A stretch of DNA of 23,756 nucleotides. It comes from Flavobacteriales bacterium (lineage in GTDB: Bacteria > Bacteroidota > Bacteroidia > Flavobacteriales > JADGDT01). Both the position numbers and the translations under genes were made by a program. Below, in pieces: positions 1 through 7,768 of this stretch (within the stretch, counting starts at the first letter, position 1; each line of letters opens with the position of its first letter). The notes under the pieces were generated by a model. The model was not told the origin of the DNA, did no database searches, and worked only from the letters and a program-made list of their open reading frames with translations. The stretch lies in contig JAGLEB010000189.1 of assembly GCA_023145275.1 (NCBI GenBank), positions 1 to 23,756 of the forward strand, read 5' to 3'.

Positions 1-61
1 CCATGTCACAAATAACACGGTATTAAAAAATATAAAATATGGTATTGCAACAAAGATGCAA

Positions 62-1021
62 TTATCTATTCGTGCTAATTCGTGTAATTAGTGGATGCAT
101 CTCTCCAAAACTCACTATCTCCTTGCTACGAATATCATGTACTATCTCTATAGATTTTCTAGCTTCTTCTAGTCCGAAACCTTTACCTTCTAAAATATGC
201 TCATAACTACGAGTGTGCAAATCGGTAAATCCGCCACTGAATTCTATTTCTTCGCCATCAACTGTAATTGAACGGTATGTTCTAGCTCCAGTTTCCTGTA
301 TCTTTTTTGGAATTGAATTGTAATCGACGCTGAGAAACCAACGTACTCTAGCTTTTTCTAGCTCGAAATAACCTCCTGCTTTTTCTTTATCGTGAACGTG
401 TACTATATTTTGTTTTACATCGCCAAAAATCCAGGTTAGCATATCGAAAAAGTGAACTCCTATATTAGTAGCTACTCCTCCTGATTTTGTAACATCACCT
501 TTCCAAGAAGTAAAATACCAATGTCCACGAGAAGTGAGGTAAGTAAGATCTACATCGTAAATCTTATCTTTTGGACCATCATCTATTTTATTTTTTAATT
601 CTATAATTGATGGGTGCAAACGCAATTGAAGAATATTGAAAATCTTTTTATCACTTTCATTTTCAATTTCTGAAAGAGCATCTACATTCCAAGGATTTAA
701 CACAAGTGGTTTTTCACAAATAACATGAACATTTGACCTTAACCCAAAACGAATATGTGCATCGTGAAGATAATTTGGAGACGCTATAGAAACATAATCT
801 AATCCTTTTCCGCTTCTTCTCAGCTTGTCAACATGTCTATCAAACCTTTCGAACTCAGTGAAAAAATCTGCTTGAGGAAAATAAGAATCTATTATCCCAA
901 CACTATCGTTCTTATCTAAAGCAGCAACAAGTTCATTACCAGTATCTTTAATTGCTTTCATGTGTCGAGGAGCAATGTATCCAGCTGCTCCAATCAACGC
1001 AAATCTATTTTCTCTAGCCAT
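62..1021 (-). CDS. wbpB: Gfo/Idh/MocA dehydrogenase, UDP-GlcNAc(A) 3-dehydrogenase type (WbpB/WlbA-like)
   Basis: A 319-residue NAD-dependent sugar-nucleotide oxidoreductase. The N-terminal Rossmann fold has the loop GAAGYI at residues 11-16. The family's EKP motif is at 103-105, with K104 the expected catalytic lysine, and GVHFFD (188-193) supplies the conserved histidine and aspartate. The stretches APRHMKAIKDTGN and SPNYLHDAHIRFGL are what I recall as typical of WbpB/WlbA, which oxidises the 3-position of UDP-N-acetylglucosaminuronic acid while making 2,3-diacetamido sugars for surface polysaccharide. No aminotransferase or acetyltransferase partner lies inside the window, so the pathway is inferred from the family alone; partners may lie beyond base 1. 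The gene ends in a stretch with a 10-bp repeat, so the last residues (about ITRISTNR) may be a late addition. The family is clear; the exact substrate is less certain. Confidence 0.85.
   Translation of the reverse strand: MARENRFALIGAAGYIAPRHMKAIKDTGNELVAALDKNDSVGIIDSYFPQADFFTEFERFDRHVDKLRRSGKGLDYVSIASPNYLHDAHIRFGLRSNVHVICEKPLVLNPWNVDALSEIENESDKKIFNILQLRLHPSIIELKNKIDDGPKDKIYDVDLTYLTSRGHWYFTSWKGDVTKSGGVATNIGVHFFDMLTWIFGDVKQNIVHVHDKEKAGGYFELEKARVRWFLSVDYNSIPKKIQETGARTYRSITVDGEEIEFSGGFTDLHTRSYEHILEGKGFGLEEARKSIEIVHDIRSKEIVSFGEMHPLITRISTNR
68..97. repeat. Short degenerate 10-bp direct repeat at the wbpB 3' end
   Basis: Units ATTCGTGCTA (68-77) and ATTCGTGTAA (78-87) are followed by a weaker third (88-97). 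They overlap the last codons and lie just inside the stop codon of the dehydrogenase gene. This resembles the periodic tracts at other gene ends in the window, but with a period of 10 instead of 7. Confidence 0.4.
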
Positions 1022-1169
1022 TGTGATTAATTTCCCACGAAATAAGCACTTTTTTTCAATTATATATGAATAAAACGATAACTTTTGAGTAGATTTTTTA
1101 ACATAGTTATTAAAGTATCCTTATGATGAAAATTTTGAATAATAGAAAACAAATTATCCACTAATAAAC

Positions 1170-1195
1170 AAAAAAAAGGTGCTTATGCACCTTTT
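1170..1195 (-). terminator. Intrinsic terminator of ndk
   Basis: A 9-bp stem AAAAGGTGC / GCACCTTTT with a 4-base loop. Read on the minus strand it is followed by a run of T. It lies about 58 bases after the ndk stop and separates ndk from the downstream dehydrogenase gene. Confidence 0.85.
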
Positions 1196-1252
1196 AAATA
1201 TTAGCGACAGAATATCGCATAATCTCTTTGTAAAAGAATAAAGACTATTTCT

Positions 1253-1675
1253 CTAGTAGAATATCTTTTTAGTTGCAAAGTGAAATACAATTTCTCTTTC
1301 AGCATTTTCATCACTGTCTGAACCGTGAATTGCATTATGACCTAATGACTCTGCATAAAGTTTTCTTATAGTCCCCTCCGCTGCTTCATCAGGATTTGTA
1401 GCTCCAATAAGCGTTCTGAAATCTTCTACAGCATTTTCTTTTTCCAACACTGCTGCAACAATAGGTCCACTAGACATAAAATCTACTAGCTCTTCGTAAA
1501 AAGGTCTTTCGTTATGAACATCATAAAAATCTTCAGCCTCCGATTTTGTCATTTGAGTCATTCTTAAAGCAATAATTTTAAATCCTGCTGTAGTAATTTT
1601 ATCTAAAATCGGTCCTATGAATCCATTTCCAACCGCTCCCGGTTTAATCATAGTAAAAGTTTTGTTTCCCGACAT
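1253..1675 (-). CDS. ndk: Nucleoside diphosphate kinase
   Basis: A 140-residue cytoplasmic enzyme that passes the gamma phosphate of ATP to other nucleoside diphosphates through a phosphohistidine. The signature NAIHGSDS (114-121) contains the catalytic H117. The N-terminal TFTMIKPGAV and the segment ALRMTQMTKSEAEDFYDVH are typical of the family, and the length is standard. It appears to be a single-gene unit, with a promoter candidate about 40 bases upstream and a strong terminator downstream. Nothing unusual. Confidence 0.97.
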   Translation of the reverse strand: MSGNKTFTMIKPGAVGNGFIGPILDKITTAGFKIIALRMTQMTKSEAEDFYDVHNERPFYEELVDFMSSGPIVAAVLEKENAVEDFRTLIGATNPDEAAEGTIRKLYAESLGHNAIHGSDSDENAEREIVFHFATKKIFY

Positions 1676-1714
1676 ATTCTTTCTTTTTAAATGTTTTGAT
1701 TAGTGATTCCTTAA

Positions 1715-1745
1715 CAAATTTAACAATATACTTCATTAATCCTAA
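1715..1745 (-). promoter_or_regulatory. Probable ndk promoter, Bacteroidota type
   Basis: Read on the minus strand, TTA is followed by 20 bases and then TAAATTTG, an exact match to the TAnnTTTG -7 element. The -33 element is one base off TTG. It would give a leader of about 30 bases before ndk. Confidence 0.5.
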
Positions 1746-1944
1746 TGCTCTTATTAAGTTTTTACTATAATTTAAAAAAGAGGATAGATAATTATCATTT
1801 AGTTAATAATGGACTAATATAATTTCATTCCTCACTAATATAAAAGAAATATTAATGATCTGAACAAGTTTATTTAAACTGAACTAAAGGTCTATTTAGT
1901 TACCAAAAAACACATACTTTTACCACAAATAATAAACAATTAAT

Positions 1945-3606
1945 ATGAATACATTTTATAAAAGTACTTTATTGGCCTTTGCTATTTCGGGTGCTTCACT
2001 ACAATCGTGCAACACTGATGTTGAAAAAAAGGAGGTAAAAACAGAGTCAACAAAAGAAAACTCTATGCTTAAAGACGAATTAAATAAGTATGTTCCTTTT
2101 AAACTTACTACCAATATTTCTCATTTGAGTTCTAATCAGCAGAAGATGCTTTCAAAATTATTTGAGGTTGCTGATATAATGAATAAGTTGTACAAATATG
2201 AAGTACTCGATAATTCAGACAATAAATATGCAGCCTTGGATACTCAGGTAGAAAAAGATCTTTTTAAGATAAACTATGGACCGTGGAATAGGTTAGATGG
2301 GAATAAACCATTTACTAGTGGAGAAGAAGCAAAACCTGCAGGAGCTAACTTCTACCCTGTTGATATGACTAAAGAGGAATTTGAAAATTGGGATAATAAG
2401 GATAAAGAAGGACAATATTCATTTGTAAGAAGAGATGATTCAGGAAAGCTGATATTAATACCTTATCACATAATGTTTGAAAAGGATATAAAGAAAGCTT
2501 CTGAATTGATTCTTGAAGCATCAGAATTAGCAGATAGTAAAGATTTCAAGAAATACTTACAATTGCGCTCTAAGGCTTTATTAACTGACGACTATTATGA
2601 GTCAGATATGGCTTGGATGAGTATGAAGGATAACGATATCGATTTTGTTGTTGGACCAATAGAGAATTACGAAGACCAATTGTTTGGTTTTAGAGCTGCG
2701 CATGAGTCTTTTATCCTCGTGAAAGATTTAGAATGGAGTGATAAACTAAAAAAGTTCGCTAAATTCCTTCCAGAATTACAGAAAGGTCTCCCTGTAGAGG
2801 CAAAGTATAAAGCTGAAACTCCTGGAACCGATTCAGATCTTGGAGCATATGATGTTGTTTTTTATGCTGGTGATTGCAATGCCGGAAGTAAGACTATTGC
2901 AATAAACCTACCTAACGACGAAAGAGTACAACTTGCGAAAGGAAGTCGTAGACTACAGTTGAAAAATGCTATGAAAGCAAAGTTCGACAATATATTAATT
3001 TCTATTACAGGAGTATTAATTGACGAATCTCAAAGAAAACACGTGAAGTTTGATGCTTTTTTTGAGAACACAATGTTTCATGAGGTTGCACACGGTTTAG
3101 GAATAAAACAAACACTAGAAGGCAACGAGAGTGTTCGAAAAGCACTTAAAGAAAAATATTCTGCATTAGAAGAAGGTAAGGCTGATATTCTTGGACTCTA
3201 TATGGTTGATCAGCTAATCAAAAAAGGAGAGTTAGATGCTGATATTAAAGATAACATGGTAACTTTTATGGCAGGTATTTTCCGTTCTATTCGTTTCGGG
3301 GCATCTTCGGCACACGGAAAAGCAAACTTATTGAGATTTAACTATTTTAAAGAAGCTGGTGCATTCACACAAAACACTGATGGTACTTATGTTGTTAATT
3401 TTGGTAAAATGGAAGAAGCAATGAATTCACTTTCAGATTTAATTTTGAGAATTCAAGGTGATGGGAATTATGAAGCTGTAACAAAATTAATGGACGAAAA
3501 AGGAAAAATCGGTCCAGATCTTAAAAAAAGTTTAGATAAACTTTCAGAAGCAAAAATTCCTGTTGATGTTACTTGGATTCAAGGCCCTGATGCTTTGGGA
3601 TTATAG
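1945..3606 (+). CDS. DPP III-like (M49) zinc peptidase, lipoprotein
   Basis: A 553-residue protein with a lipoprotein signal peptide ending in LQSC (C22), so it is probably anchored in the envelope. Zinc site: HEVAH (379-383) plus EEGKAD (409-414), where E410 is the expected third ligand. This pair of motifs is the M49 dipeptidyl peptidase III pattern. That family usually has a six-residue HExxGH motif and EECRAE, whereas here the motif is a five-residue HExxH. Such proteins in Bacteroidota are sometimes annotated as Zn-dependent hydrolase or, wrongly, as dihydrofolate reductase. The expected activity is release of dipeptides from the N terminus of short peptides. The gene stands alone on the plus strand. 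I saw no convincing promoter; a TACTTTTA box lies at 1915-1922. Confidence 0.8.
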   Translation: MNTFYKSTLLAFAISGASLQSCNTDVEKKEVKTESTKENSMLKDELNKYVPFKLTTNISHLSSNQQKMLSKLFEVADIMNKLYKYEVLDNSDNKYAALDTQVEKDLFKINYGPWNRLDGNKPFTSGEEAKPAGANFYPVDMTKEEFENWDNKDKEGQYSFVRRDDSGKLILIPYHIMFEKDIKKASELILEASELADSKDFKKYLQLRSKALLTDDYYESDMAWMSMKDNDIDFVVGPIENYEDQLFGFRAAHESFILVKDLEWSDKLKKFAKFLPELQKGLPVEAKYKAETPGTDSDLGAYDVVFYAGDCNAGSKTIAINLPNDERVQLAKGSRRLQLKNAMKAKFDNILISITGVLIDESQRKHVKFDAFFENTMFHEVAHGLGIKQTLEGNESVRKALKEKYSALEEGKADILGLYMVDQLIKKGELDADIKDNMVTFMAGIFRSIRFGASSAHGKANLLRFNYFKEAGAFTQNTDGTYVVNFGKMEEAMNSLSDLILRIQGDGNYEAVTKLMDEKGKIGPDLKKSLDKLSEAKIPVDVTWIQGPDALGL

Positions 3607-3633
3607 TAAGATTAACTAGGCTATATGCTTATT

Positions 3634-3667
3634 GTGACTTTGTCACTGTTTGTTTGTGCTATCGCAC
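3634..3667. other. Two small adjacent hairpins in the dpp3-tRNA gap
   Basis: GTGAC/GTCAC with a 3-base loop (3634-3646) and GTGC/GCAC with a 4-base loop (3656-3667) follow the DPP III-like gene. Neither is followed by a good T run, so they are at best a weak terminator. The rest of 3607-3830 shows nothing I can name. Confidence 0.3.
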
Positions 3668-3830
3668 TTATTTCTTATACGTCGTGGTGTTATTTATTGT
3701 GAAAAATATATAATCATTACTTTAACAAATGCGAAGCACTACTAAAAGATTCTGCAAGTATCATAAAACAGTAAGGCATAAACACAATATTTATGTAAGT
3801 ATTATGAGAAACCAAGGTATTGAACATAAA

Positions 3831-3859
3831 AAAAGCCTCAACGTTATGTTGAGGCTTTT
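3831..3859 (-). terminator. Intrinsic terminator after tRNA-Trp
   Basis: A 12-bp perfect stem AAAAGCCTCAAC / GTTGAGGCTTTT with a 5-base loop. On the minus strand a run of seven T follows. It starts 8 bases after the tRNA 3' end. T residues flank both sides, so it may also act on plus-strand transcripts from the peptidase gene. Confidence 0.85.
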
Positions 3860-3867
3860 CTATTTTG

Positions 3868-3940
3868 CACGGGTGGTAAGGATCGAACTCACGACCTTTG
3901 GTTTTGGAGACCACTGCTCTACCAGCTGAGCTACACCCGT
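3868..3940 (-). tRNA. tRNA-Trp (anticodon CCA)
   Basis: A 73-base cloverleaf on the minus strand. The acceptor arms ACGGGTG and CACCCGT pair fully. The D-arm is GCTC/GAGC, the anticodon loop is CTCCAAA with anticodon CCA, and the T-arm is GTGAG/CTTAC around TTCGATC. The discriminator base is G, as expected for tryptophan. The 3' CCA is not encoded (CA follows the G). The top pair of the anticodon stem is a G-A mismatch. In many Bacteroidota tRNA-Trp sits just before secE-nusG-rplK; here it stands alone between two peptidase genes. Confidence 0.95.
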
Positions 3941-4120
3941 ATTACTCACTAAGATCTCTCTTAGCGGGTGCAATAGTAGTAAGTTTTATTGGAAGTAGCA
4001 AAATAAAAAACATATAAATCTCTATAAAAAATGCAACTATCTGAGTGACAAATAAATGTTTTTATAAAATACTTTAGATATACCAGACAGGCAGTGTCTA
4101 AATATTTCGTTGTATAAAAA

Positions 4121-5338
4121 TCAAGACTTTGAGATTTCTCCATTTTGAATTATAATATTTTCTCCAATTTTGAAATTAGCCACCTGATTTAGTACTGCAT
4201 ATTTCTTTACTCCATCATTAAAAACAGTTTGCTTAGCATCTATCTCTTCTAAACCTATAAATTGGGACAAATCCCCAATATTTTCAATTTTAGAATGTTT
4301 AATCATTTCAGAATAATACTCATTTGGTTTCTCATTATACATTATTCCAAAATCTACAGAAGTTTTAACATCGTTTAGTTCTACTACAATATTTCTAATA
4401 ATCAAATCATAAAGCTTTTTAGAGTTGTTAGGTATATTAAGGTAATCTTTAGTGTACTTAGTTGAAACACCCTTCGATATCACCACAAATGCCTTCAAAA
4501 TAGCAATATAATTAGCTTTTCTTGTCACTTGTCGTTCAGGGTCTTTCATATATGTACCTGATTCTATAAGTATATTTTTATACCCTAATTTATGCAAATT
4601 ATCTCCAGTAGCAGTAGGATAAAACTCATCAGTATACCTGCCCACACAACCTGGAATAAATTCCTGAAGCGATTTATTCATTTCGGATATTAATGACATT
4701 GTTAGCTCTCTATCACTATTCATAGATCTTGTCTCGTCGAAGGATGCAGATAAGAAAGAGATTGTTGCCGTTTTATTAGTATTTCCAACGTTAAAAATAT
4801 TTCGTTGATCGTGCAGATTAAATGAATACTCAGGATTAAGTTTTTCAATTAAATTCCAAAGAATATTACTCTCTGGAGCAACTTTAGCTACAGCATCTCT
4901 ATTTAAATCAATATTTAATGCATTCACTCTAGTCCAATTTTTGGCTCCATCTGGATTCAACATCGGGACAAACGTTATTTTAAAGTCTCTTGATAAACCA
5001 GAAATAAGACTAGATTTCTTTTGTGATGAAAATAAATTTAAAATATCAAAGATCGCTGCAGTAGCCGTTGATTCGTTTCCATGCATTTGCGACCAAAGGA
5101 TGATATTTCTTTTTCCCTCACCAAATTCGATTGAAAAAATCTCTTTACCTAAAACACTTTGTCCAATCTCTCTAACTTTAAAATCTGATTGTAATTTGGA
5201 AACAAGACTTTTTATTGTAGAATGCTTTACCATTCTATTGCTTATTTCTTCTTCTTTTACTGTTTGATATATCTTGTTAAAATCCATTGTAAAAATTTTA
5301 TAGAAACTAATTCTATAAGTTCCCAAATCATTCTTCAA
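4121..5338 (-). CDS. M14-family zinc carboxypeptidase
   Basis: A 405-residue protein if the first ATG is used. A start at residue 18 (base 5287, MDFNKIYQ) is equally plausible and may be better, because residues 1-17 look like leader sequence. M14 marks: zinc ligands in MHGNES (H86, E89) and NLHDQ (H176), substrate-binding NIDLNRD (N146, R147), and the catalytic glutamate in LIESG (E259). Roughly residues 75-300 form the peptidase domain; the C-terminal 100 residues match nothing I recognise. No signal peptide is visible, so it would act in the cytoplasm, perhaps on imported peptides or small conjugates. It diverges from the xre-M1 aminopeptidase pair across a region rich in palindromic operators, which suggests shared control. 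Confidence 0.85.
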   Translation of the reverse strand: MKNDLGTYRISFYKIFTMDFNKIYQTVKEEEISNRMVKHSTIKSLVSKLQSDFKVREIGQSVLGKEIFSIEFGEGKRNIILWSQMHGNESTATAAIFDILNLFSSQKKSSLISGLSRDFKITFVPMLNPDGAKNWTRVNALNIDLNRDAVAKVAPESNILWNLIEKLNPEYSFNLHDQRNIFNVGNTNKTATISFLSASFDETRSMNSDRELTMSLISEMNKSLQEFIPGCVGRYTDEFYPTATGDNLHKLGYKNILIESGTYMKDPERQVTRKANYIAILKAFVVISKGVSTKYTKDYLNIPNNSKKLYDLIIRNIVVELNDVKTSVDFGIMYNEKPNEYYSEMIKHSKIENIGDLSQFIGLEEIDAKQTVFNDGVKKYAVLNQVANFKIGENIIIQNGEISKS

Positions 5339-5351
5339 AAATAACTTAAGT

Positions 5352-5450
5352 GTTTACAAAAAGCAACTTAATACATGTTTACAATTGTAAATACTTCATT
5401 TGTTACAGTTGTAAACTAGCGATATATATAAAACGGTTACTTATGTAAAC
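5352..5450. promoter_or_regulatory. Operator cluster 1, next to the M14 gene
   Basis: Several copies of the 16-bp palindrome GTTTACAATTGTAAAC. 5377-5392 matches at 15 of 16 bases, 5401-5416 at 13, 5435-5450 at 12, and 5352-5367 is a half site (11). They start 14 bases upstream of the M14 gene's first ATG. The best copy includes TACAATTG on the minus strand, one base off the -7 consensus, so an overlap with the M14 promoter is possible. The stretch between the two clusters (5451-5613) holds a TTAACC/GGTTAA inverted repeat around 5566-5583 and nothing else clear. Confidence 0.65.
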
Positions 5451-5612
5451 AAACTATCTATTAAATCGATTAACTTTATAGAACGCATCATTAATGACAA
5501 GTTTTTAGTCAATGTATACGATCAAACAAGTATCAAGGCTTATTAATACAAGCATTAACCCTGTGGTTAAAGTAATTCTTTAATCCTGTGAAGTTCTTAA
5601 TCAACAGATTCC

Positions 5613-5643
5613 TTGTTAATATTGTAAACTTACTTTACATTTG
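5613..5643 (+). promoter_or_regulatory. Promoter of xre and the M1 aminopeptidase
   Basis: TTG (5613-5615), 20 bases, then TACATTTG (5636-5643): a full match to the Bacteroidota housekeeping promoter. Predicted transcription start is near 5650, about 55 bases before the xre ATG. Copies of the palindrome overlap both the -33 and the -7 elements, so the regulator probably controls its own promoter. Confidence 0.75.
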
Positions 5644-5696
5644 TAACAATACCAATTGTAAATAAAACTAAAACGCATTAGTTTACAATTGTAAAC
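5614..5696. promoter_or_regulatory. Operator cluster 2, next to xre
   Basis: A perfect 16-bp palindrome GTTTACAATTGTAAAC at 5681-5696 ends 9 bases before the xre start codon. Weaker copies lie at 5614-5629 (12 of 16), 5633-5648 (12 of 16) and 5648-5663 (11 of 16). Together they cover the promoter, the likely start of transcription and the leader, as expected for autoregulation by a dimeric HTH protein. Confidence 0.7.
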
Positions 5697-5705
5697 TGCA
5701 TTATT

Positions 5706-6083
5706 ATGGATACTGAAGGATTTATTGACAGATTTAAGCAACTATTAGAAGATAATAATATGTCGGCCTCTGCTCTAGCAGACGAAATAGACGTTCAAAG
5801 ATCTTCTATTTCACATATTCTTTCGGGACGAAACAAACCTAGTCTTGATTTTATCCTCAAAGTTTTAAAGAGGTTTCCTGATATAAATATCTATTGGCTA
5901 ATGAACGGAACTCAATCCAAGGCAAGTCCAATAGTTAAGAAAGAAAATACTGTAGAAATACAAGAAGAAAAACAAGATAATATTGAGGCTATTATTGCTC
6001 CAATAGTTTCTACAACAAAAAAAATAAAACATATTGTAATATTCTACGAAGATGCTACCTTTGATAGCTATACACCAAACTAA
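5706..6083 (+). CDS. XRE-family HTH transcriptional regulator
   Basis: A 125-residue protein. The N-terminal Cro/C1-type HTH covers about residues 5-68; the turn and recognition helix fall at ALADEIDVQRSSISHILSG (23-41), a very common form in Bacteroidota. A charged linker (75-100) leads to the C-terminal tail KKIKHIVIFYEDATFDSY (105-122). I recall similar tails in related Bacteroidota regulators; the role is unknown and could be dimerisation or ligand sensing. The M1 aminopeptidase gene starts 9 bases after the stop, so the two are cotranscribed. The palindromes around its promoter are the obvious binding sites. The family is certain; the signal and regulon are inferred. Confidence 0.9.
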   Translation: MDTEGFIDRFKQLLEDNNMSASALADEIDVQRSSISHILSGRNKPSLDFILKVLKRFPDINIYWLMNGTQSKASPIVKKENTVEIQEEKQDNIEAIIAPIVSTTKKIKHIVIFYEDATFDSYTPN

Positions 6084-6092
6084 TCTCAAAGT

Positions 6093-7637
6093 ATGAATAA
6101 GACTATTATTTTACTTTTGTTTTATATTTTATCGTACACTGATGGCTATTCCCAAATAGACTCTCAAGACATAAAGTCGTACAAATTTGATATTAAACTC
6201 AGTGATGATACTGATAATATCGTCGTTAAATCAATTATTTCGGGGGTTACGCTGAACAATGAGGTAGTTATCAATCTCTCAAAAGAGATGCATATTGATA
6301 GAATAAGCATTGATAGTTCTACTACTTTAAACTACAAAAGAGTTCTTGACTCTGTATATGTGAACGTACCATCTGATACTTTTAAATTTAGCATACAGTA
6401 TAATGGAATACCTAAAGATGGACTGATAATTGGAAAAAACAAGTTTGGGGATAGGACATTCTTTGGTGATAATTGGCCAAATAGAGCAAAAAATTGGTTG
6501 TCAGTCTATGATCACCCTTCTGAAAAAGCTAGAGTAGAGTATTATGTTGAGGCTCCGAAGAAGTACACTGTTGTTGCTAATGGAAAATTCATAAATAGGG
6601 AAGAAAAAGATAGCACAGATGTTTATCATTATAAAACATCTTACGAAATACCCTCAAAGATAATGGTTATCGGAGTAGCCGATTTTACTGCTCAAACACT
6701 TCAGAGAAGTCCTTTTGTAATAACATCTTACGTTTATCCTCAAAATAAGATGGAAGCTCTATATGACTATTCTATAGCGCCTCAAATTATAGCTTTTTTC
6801 GAAAAAACAATTGGGAGATACCCATTCGATAAGCTTTACAATGTTCAATCTACTACAAAGTACGGAGGCATGGAGAATGCTGGATGTATATTTTATGATG
6901 AAAACAACATTGATGGAAATAGATCTAATGAAGATTTGCTTGCACACGAAATTGCTCATCAATGGTTTGGAAATTCAGTTTCTGAAAAAGATTGGCAACA
7001 TTTGTGGTTAAGTGAAGGCTTTGCTACTTATTTAGAAAATCTTTATATGGAAAAAAAATATGGGAAGATCAAGATGATGAGCATTATGGAAGATTCTAGA
7101 TTAAGTGTCTTAGGATATAAATCGCAGTTTCCGTACAAAAATTTAGTTCCTAGCGAACTTGAAGATCCAAACAGTATGCTCAACCCCTATTCTTACCAAA
7201 AAGGAGCTTGGCTTTTACATATGCTTAGGTCCGAAATTGGAGATAAACTTTTTATTAAAACTTTAAAACAATTTTATTTTAAATTCAAATACTCTAATGC
7301 TGATACAGACGACTTTATTTTAGTTGCTGAAACGGTTTCAGACAAGGATTTAAAGATGTTTTTCGAGCCTTGGCTATATTCACACCAATTACCTAAATAT
7401 GATGGTAAATGGGAATATAATGAAGGAAAAGTAATAGGAACAATAACTCAGACACAGGATGTATTATTTGTTAATACAATGGAACTACTTATTAAGTTCG
7501 AAGACGGTACAAACAAATTGAAAAAAGTAAATATAGATAGTAAAGTAATGCCGTTTGAATTTAGTGTTCACTCAAAACCTACAGAATTACTGTTCGATCC
7601 TAATAACTTAATACTAAAAGACCAGTTCGAACAATAA
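6093..7637 (+). CDS. M1-family metallo-aminopeptidase, secreted
   Basis: A 514-residue protein with a Sec signal peptide (about residues 1-21, ending GYSQ). The exopeptidase motif GGMEN is at 258-262 (GAMEN in classical members). The zinc motif HEIAHQWFG gives H285, E286 and H289, with E308 in SEGFATY as third ligand, the exact HExxH-x18-E spacing. The catalytic tyrosine probably lies in NPYSYQKGAWLLH. The protein has the N-terminal beta domain and catalytic domain but lacks the long helical C-terminal domain of PepN. It should remove N-terminal residues from peptides in the periplasm. It sits 9 bases behind the XRE regulator, in the same operon. Confidence 0.93.
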   Translation: MNKTIILLLFYILSYTDGYSQIDSQDIKSYKFDIKLSDDTDNIVVKSIISGVTLNNEVVINLSKEMHIDRISIDSSTTLNYKRVLDSVYVNVPSDTFKFSIQYNGIPKDGLIIGKNKFGDRTFFGDNWPNRAKNWLSVYDHPSEKARVEYYVEAPKKYTVVANGKFINREEKDSTDVYHYKTSYEIPSKIMVIGVADFTAQTLQRSPFVITSYVYPQNKMEALYDYSIAPQIIAFFEKTIGRYPFDKLYNVQSTTKYGGMENAGCIFYDENNIDGNRSNEDLLAHEIAHQWFGNSVSEKDWQHLWLSEGFATYLENLYMEKKYGKIKMMSIMEDSRLSVLGYKSQFPYKNLVPSELEDPNSMLNPYSYQKGAWLLHMLRSEIGDKLFIKTLKQFYFKFKYSNADTDDFILVAETVSDKDLKMFFEPWLYSHQLPKYDGKWEYNEGKVIGTITQTQDVLFVNTMELLIKFEDGTNKLKKVNIDSKVMPFEFSVHSKPTELLFDPNNLILKDQFEQ

Positions 7638-7712
7638 GAGCCAACGAGATAAAGCTGATAGAGATGAGAAAACTCAAAGCTGAAAGCTCATAGTATATTT
7701 GAAAACAATAAT

Positions 7713-7768
7713 ATCTAAATACTAATACCTACGTACTAACGTCTATTATCTAAGTGCTAACATCTAAA
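7713..7768. repeat. Heptad-phased tract A, consensus NNCTANN x8
   Basis: Eight consecutive 7-bp units. Every one has C, T, A at positions 3-5 (for example ATCTAAA, TACTAAC). It fills the gap between the convergent M1 peptidase and tlpA genes and runs over the tlpA stop codon (7750-7752), so the last five tlpA codons (LDVST) are made of this repeat. It shares the 11-mer CTAACATCTAA with the tract at 21168-21202. The function is not known to me. Confidence 0.7.

Noticed and set aside
1915..1922. TACTTTTA as the promoter of the DPP III-like gene
   Set aside because: One base off the -7 box and no TTG at the right distance upstream; too weak to call.
3717..3929. Overlapping 65-66 residue frames on both strands
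   Set aside because: They run across the tRNA-Trp gene and its terminator and have no family resemblance; chance frames.
3941..3990. TACTATTG upstream of tRNA-Trp as its promoter
   Set aside because: One base off the -7 consensus and no -33 element at 19-21 bases; not supported.
4070..4110. Short AGACA/TGTCT hairpin after the M14 gene as a terminator
   Set aside because: Only 5 bp and not followed by a T run on the minus strand.
3961..4143. 60-residue minus-strand frame between tRNA-Trp and the M14 gene
   Set aside because: Low-complexity, Tyr/Phe-rich translation of AT-rich DNA that overlaps the end of the M14 gene; no coding features.
7651..7690. AAAGCTGA repeats after the M1 gene as part of heptad tract A
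   Set aside because: Only three short units (7669-7689), out of 7-bp phase with tract A; not counted as a tract.
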